Assembly (NCBI GenBank): GCA_037501455.1
Contig: CM074855.1
Location: 36,303,001 to 36,367,000 of the forward strand
Direction of reading: 5' to 3'
DNA: 64,000 nucleotides
Origin: Lantana camara
Lineage: Eukaryota; Streptophyta; Magnoliopsida; Lamiales; Verbenaceae
Shown here: piece by piece, positions 58,333 to 64,000 of the stretch
How positions within the stretch are numbered: the stretch's first letter is position 1
Layout of the letters: each line of letters opens with the position of its first letter
Notes under the pieces: model-generated
The model's database searches: none
Told to the model about the DNA's origin: nothing
What the model saw: only the letters and a program-made list of their open reading frames with translations
Translations under genes and position numbers: made by a program

Positions 58333-61300
58333 TGTAACGCCCCAGTTTTTCAGAGGTTTGAGCATGGTGTATTCGTTTACCAATGTGCGCAATTTAATTA
58401 ACGATATATGCTTCATTATTATTTCCTTTATTGATTTTATTAATTGATTGTGAATTCTTGAGACGTTTGAGCATGTGTGTTTATGTTTGATACCGTTTCT
58501 ATTTGATTCGAATTTTGTTTTTCATGGAAACTTAGCATGAGTGAATTATGTGACTTATGATTATGTTTATATACTCGTAGCATGATTTTATTCTCGTATG
58601 TGTGAGTTTTGGATTCTTTTGTGTGATCGGAACAGAAAAGGGGGCTAAAGAGCAATTAGCGCACCTTGTGTTCCGGGCGGCATATCTTGAGCTCGGGAAC
58701 TCGAAATCGAGTTCCGTCACCTCCATTGGATCCGGATTGACGAATCGGAGACAATGGGACAAGCCTCATATTTTTATAAGATTAATTGGATTGCCAAATT
58801 TTAACAGAAACAAGCCCCTTGCGCCAAAAATGATAAATAATAGCTATTTCACGTTCACGGACCTATCCTAACGTTCCTAAACCCTAACCATTGACCTGTA
58901 CCCACTTGCACACTCTCTCTCTACCCCATATCAGCCCCCGCCACCGAACCAAACCCTTTCTCAGTCACCAAACTCAGCCAAAAGAGAAGAAAGAAGGAGA
59001 AAGAAGAGAAGAAAATGGGAGAAGAAAGGAACTATTCAAACCTTGGGGTATTTGAGCTCCTACCCCCACCATTTCTACTCCAAATTGAAAGGTAAGACCA
59101 TATTTGTGATGTACATCTTCTTGTAGTCATTTTGAGTTAAGGATTGCATGATTTCTTCAAGTTATGATCATGTATTGACATATGGGTTGATTAGTGAGGG
59201 TTTGGGAGAAATTGATGATTCTAGCTTGCCTTCTTGTGGATTCTTTGGATATGATGCATGTAAATTACTCCTAAGACATCATTTTTGATATGTACGAACT
59301 TGCTTTGGTTTTTGGATTAGAATCCATGATTTTGCCATTTATGAAATTGAAGTATTGCTTGAGCTTGCTCCATATTCATTCCTTGCATGAGTTGTTGCAA
59401 CTTTGGACCATTAATTGGCTTGAAATGCATGAATTCTTGCTACCTTAACTTACCTATGTGTGTTAATTTGATGTTTATATGGTTTAGCATGAGTTTTGCC
59501 CTGTTTGTTGTGTGTTTTTCGCCACTGACCTAAATCCACGAGGGTGGATTTGAGTCAGTGAGTTTCTGACCAGAATCCATGGGGGTGGATTTTTTCCCCA
59601 TGGGGGGGGATTCTGTCCAGCCTGTTTTTGTTACTCCGATTCCAGTTTTTCTTCGTTTGTTTGATCTTCCTCCACCTCTTTTATGACTTCTACACTATGC
59701 TAACATGTATTATTATGTGTTATGATTATGAAATGGAATTCATGACTTGAATTGATATGTTTTGGTCGAGCAACGAACTACTATGATATTATATGACTTA
59801 AGTGCTAATGCGTGAAATGTTAAGTACCTTCTTATAATATTTTGATATCTTAAATGATTTCTTTTGCTTCTATATTTATTATATACATTGTAAACTTGTT
59901 TATGTAGCTTCTATGAATACTATATGGAAGTTGTGAATGAATGAACTTGATAACTCCATGTATTGAATGTACTTGAATGAATTATGTGATAATGCGACTC
60001 TTCTTGTAACTAACGCATCCCTTATGTGTTCAATGGATTCCTTTTACATCTAAATGATTCATGTGCATTGTAAACATGTTGATATTTATCTTATGATTAT
60101 TGTATGGAATTTTTGGCTCATTTTGATTTGAATTATGAAAAATACGATACGATTGAATGAAACCTTCATGTATTGAATGTACATGGGTTGAGTGCTTAAT
60201 TATATGTCTCCATGACATTGTATTACTTCTTATGCATCTCATACCACGTTAATGCATTGTCGTGCGTCTTATATGGTTCATTTGGAGTCTTGAGTCTCAC
60301 AAAGTACACTACATTGTCTTCTGTTCAGTTTCTCCAGGGTGGAGACTTACCGGGTTTATAAGGCACCATGAGTCTTCCTTCTTTTGGTATTGTCGGTAAG
60401 GTGTAACAGGTGGGTTTCTCTTCTATTAGTTAATGACCCTATATAATCCTAACATGTAAAGATTTCGGCCAAAATTATTATACACATATATAGTTATTTA
60501 TCGAGTCTATGATTTTGGACGTATAGCCTTTCTTTTATGAATACCTACCGAATGTTTTGGCGAGAAATGAAGGAATGAATGAATGCACAATGGGGCCCAG
60601 GGACTTGGTGGTAGAGGCTATCCGGGGAGGCATGGGCCGACGGTGATCCCTTTCTACCAGTTCCATTTATATAATGACGTAACTGGACCCCGTTAGGAGT
60701 TAGCGGGGAATAGACGCTGAGTGCCATCTGGGGAGTCATGAAACCCTTTTGGTCAATGCATGGATGGTTCGGGCCGATCACCCGGCCATCACCCGGAGGA
60801 AGAAGGTGTAAATGTTTATGATTGTGCACAAAAGAATGATATGTATGAATGAATGAATGAACGAATGTATGAATGATTAATGGATTACACAAGGTGTTGG
60901 TTGGAGATAATGCACGCCCACTCGCCGGGCCACAAATGATCTAATTAATGGAATTTGATGGTTATAATCCCTTTTGATGATTTCTTTATCTCACCCACTT
61001 GGGAAATGCTTTGAAAACCTCATTTGGGGATTATAACTTGCATGTGAATGTTTAAATACTGTCTTATATTATATTATGCCCTATTTTATACCCACCAGTC
61101 TCCTATAGACTGAACCCGACTTTGTTTTCAGTTTTGTAGGTTTTGGTGTGCTAGGCAGGGTTCCAAGTCGGTCAAGTTCTATGTCTTAGTTTGAGTCACT
61201 TTGCACGCATCTTTGTATTTTGATTAAGGGATGAAAGAATGTATGTATGAATCACGGTTATGATTATGATTATGAATTATGTTTACAATTATGTTTGAAT

Positions 61301-61553
61301 TTCGGGACTAGGTATTTATGCTAGTTGAACCCGTCATTACTTCTTATGTTTATTATGAATGGTATGATTTGTTTTTGAAATTTCATGTATTTTAGTCTTG
61401 TTCTTTTGGTTTTAAGTTTAGCTCCCGCCTAGCATAGCGAGTGAGTGAGTCCCCGTTTGCTGTGAGCTTGGTTCATGTATGGATTTTCCATTTCATGTGT
61501 GGATCGGGGCTCATAGTGCGGGGGATGTGGCACCTCATGTTCCGGGTGCTACA
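58333..61553 (+). mobile_element. Element M 5' LTR (Tekay-like)
   Basis: TGTAACGCCCCAG...CCGGGTGCTACA, 3221 bp, then a PBS-like site. Donor-like GAAAGGTAAGACC at 59087-59099, palindromes at 59526-59613, GC-rich module at about 60590-60810, terminal hairpin at about 61460-61518 (TGAGCTTGGTTCATG.../...CGGGGCTCA). Inserted in L. The 3' LTR is outside the window. Confidence 0.88.
59526..59613. repeat. Palindrome cluster in LTR M
   Basis: AAATCCACGAGGGTGGATTT (59532-59551) within longer arms CACTGAC/GTCAGTG, then GAATCCATGGGGGTGGATT (59573-59591) and a TCCCCATGGGGGGGGA-type unit (about 59596-59611). About 1195-1280 bp from the LTR start. Confidence 0.8.
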
Positions 61554-61561
61554 TCCTTATG

Positions 61562-61573
61562 TGGTATAAGAGC
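61562..61573 (+). other. Primer-binding site, element M, one mismatch
   Basis: TGGTATAAGAGC differs from the usual TGGTATCAGAGC at one base. The next bases CCGGTT-GCAA-AACCGG form a perfect 6-bp stem with a GNRA-type loop. Confidence 0.85.
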
Positions 61574-64000
61574 CCGGTTGCAAAACCGGTGTTCTAGTGT
61601 CGTGATTGAGTGAGTTTAGGTCGTGCGGCATAGGAACAACTTGTCAACGTATGCATTGCATTGGCTTTTATTGTTATTTGCTGCTAATTGTTGAGATTGT
61701 TCGATATACATAACTTAATTGTAATCTCATTACTTTGGTATTGCATTTTGCATTTAGTGTGCTTTCATTGGTTCAACTATGTGCCATAAGCATATCCTAA
61801 CCGACATACATATATATTTGAGTTGAATTTTGATTATAGATTGTAATCATGTCAATCAAGCTACAACCTATTTCAACTACAAGTTACTTCTACTAGATCG
61901 ACAGAGGGATTGTGGGAGCAAAAAGGGAATTGAAGGCTAGGTGTTCAATTTTCGCGGCTTGCCAAATGGAATTTCATATCATGGCTCGATATCATGAGAG
62001 GAAGCTAATAGGAAGCTTGGATCATGGGAAGGTTCATCAATTTCATCCTTTTTACAAACCTTGAAGATTATCAAAGTACAAGTATGGTGGAGACTCAAAA
62101 TTTCTAATTTAAGGGAGTTGTGAGACAACAAGATGGATGTGGAACTTCTTACCACCTAATTATAAAGGCGTTCAATACGAGATCAAACTCTCCAAGGTCC
62201 ACCGTTGAGACCTCCGAGTTCGAGATGGTTGAGCAATTGGAAGGTCAAGTTGGGAAACTTCAAAGGACCAAATGCAAGATGTGTTGGAGGCTTCGACTCA
62301 ACTAAGATGAAAAGAGTGGAGAGCCGTTAATTGTAGGATTTTACAAAAAGGAGTCAAGTCAAGAAGCATGGGAGAACGGTTGCAATTGAGGATTAACAAA
62401 TGGATGCAAAGCAAAGATAGCTAGGAGTCTCGAAGAATTCAAATCGCATCAACTCCTTGGAATTTTGGAACACGGTGATATCAAGAAGCAAGCAAGGATG
62501 GGAAAGCATCACCAACGATTGAACAATGTTCAACCTTGCAAACTATGCTCATGATAATGGATTCAAAGGACAAGATATCGAGCTAAAGCCACCACTACGG
62601 TGACACGTTCATAGCATTCATAGCACGTGCATCATACGCCATTTCAAATTATTTCAATTTCTTTATTTATATGTACATTGTGATTAATATAATTGCTCCA
62701 ATGTGTTTTAACATTCTAATTGTTAAATTGTTATTGCATACTCTTTTGTGGAATTATGTGTCTTGGGTGTTATAATTGATGTCTAGATGTTATATTTCTT
62801 TTGTTGAAATATGTGTTGCACGCATTGAACATTCTAACCCAACATGCACTGTTTGATTGTATACTTGTTAGGATACTTTCTCAGTTTAATGCCTCAACTA
62901 CTAATTCAACTGAATCCTTACCGAAGCTCTACCGAAGTGGGTCAAAAGGGAAATTTTTGGGCGATAGGGATATGCCGGAAGTGAAAGTTAAATTTTGGGA
63001 GATTTAGGGTTGGAATAGGCTTAGAATTATTTGGATCAAATAAGAAAAGAGAAGAAGACTTCGGATTGCAAGAAAAATTGGAAAGAGAGAAGTCAGGGGG
63101 CAAAGGAAGATGGATGTTATTCCAATTCAAACGTCTTGATTTGATGTGAGTAACTCACTGAACCATTTCTTAGATAGAGTTACTCAGTAGAAGGAGATTA
63201 GGATTTTCGGCGAAAAGGATATGGATAGAGTTCGAAATAGGGGGTTTTCTTTAGAATCGGGTATCATACTCTGAAGATGGTGGAATTATGGAGGAGCTTC
63301 TGCGGGACTGTTATGTTAGCTCAAAAGAAAAGGAACCGAATCAGATTGACACAATTCGTGATGGCAACTATAAAGGTTGATTTTGATTGATGGTTGGAGG
63401 AGCTCGGATGACACCCAACAAATTAAGATCCAACTATGTACTGGTTGATTTTCCATGACGACTCAAAAGAAGTTAAGGAGAAAGGAATAGTAGGAAGCAA
63501 TTATGGAAGGACTTGAATTGAAGGAGCCGGAACCGAATGCATCTTTACAAATAGATTCTTGGGCCAGTCGTGTATATGGGATTCAGATACCGAAGATGGT
63601 GATATTATCAGGGAACCTCTGATGGATTTTGAAAATAACTTTGGGAAAAGGAAAACTCGATCGAATCGTCATGCTTGAAGATGATGGTAACCACTCCTAA
63701 GTTAACTAAGTCCTCAACAAAAGAATTCAAGGGGTGAATAAAAGGAAAAGAGATAAAATGTACGTATAAAGATTGAAGATGAAGTAATTCGAGAGAATAG
63801 CAAAAGACATCACTAAGTATTGAAGGAATGTGGATAACACGATATACAAATTTCACCGAGTTGTCGGTCATTCTTCTATGAAGACTTCCAAGGATATTAA
63901 GTTGAGGGAAATCGGGAAGTAGAGGTGGTGAAATTATGTGGACTAAGTGTAAAAGAGTAAATGCACCAAAACTGGATGTATCACTACCGTTCAAAGAGAA
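61574..64000 (+). mobile_element. Element M interior (to window end), no recognisable retroviral genes
   Basis: The first 70 bp resemble the K and A leaders (TTTAGGTCGTGCGGCATAGG). The remaining 2.3 kb shows no Gag, zinc knuckle, protease or RT motif. The longest ORF is 128 codons on the reverse strand (63608-63994), of unknown nature. M may be a large non-coding (LARD-like) element, or its genes may be badly decayed. Confidence 0.6.

Overview
The window is flowering-plant nuclear DNA (probably a eudicot; the species cannot be named from this). It is almost entirely nested LTR retrotransposons. No intact host gene, rRNA, tRNA or CRISPR array was found. Most elements are Ty3/Gypsy chromoviruses of the Tekay/Del type: a fused Gag-protease-RT-RNase H-integrase reading frame ending in a chromodomain, long 1.7-3.3 kb LTRs that begin TGTAAyGCCCC or TGTAACACCCC and end GGTGCTACA, and a primer-binding site (PBS) TGGTATCAGAGC matching initiator tRNA-Met. 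For reference the elements are lettered A-M.

Layout. 1-2006: reverse LTR E. 2007-30822: old degenerate Gypsy element D. Its 5' LTR is split by E, by complete element A (3328-13725, TSD AATTA), by solo LTR B (13749-16511, TSD CAATT) and by reverse solo LTR C (16821-19507, TSD GTACC; C carries a TRIM-type solo LTR with TSD GGTCC). D's interior holds the gag-only reverse element J (23943-29207, TSD GAAGG). D's 3' LTR breaks off at 30822 against G, a reverse LTR-like block. 33974-34412 is unassigned. H (34413 to about 38320) is a truncated reverse LTR holding a reverse Copia-type solo LTR, I (34910-36842). From about 38349 to 51883 lies a broken coding relic resembling the plant 'putative gypsy type transposon' family (PF04195). 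It is interrupted by the complete, very young reverse element F (40390-50984, TSD TGCGC), whose gag-pol frame is open for about 1490 codons. K (LTR 51943-55197) is followed by a PBS and then by an intron-containing coding relic instead of gag-pol. L is a reverse partial LTR. M (LTR 58333-61553) has a PBS and a largely non-coding interior that runs off the window.

Relative age by hand-counted LTR differences: F is youngest (about 8 in 2947 bp), then A (about 20 in 2659), then J (about 48 in 1740); D is oldest.

The most interesting signals are not genes. (1) A hairpin of about 17-23 bp close to the 3' end of nearly every Tekay-like LTR has changing bases but keeps its pairing. (2) Clusters of short palindromes sit about 0.8-1.3 kb into six LTR families, with a different palindrome in most families. 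(3) Element A has two PBSs flanking the 3' half of a TRIM, which looks like a reverse-transcription template-switch chimera. (4) A GNRA-type stem-loop directly follows the PBS in five elements. (5) A conserved splice donor in the LTR and an acceptor at the gag ATG suggest a leader intron.
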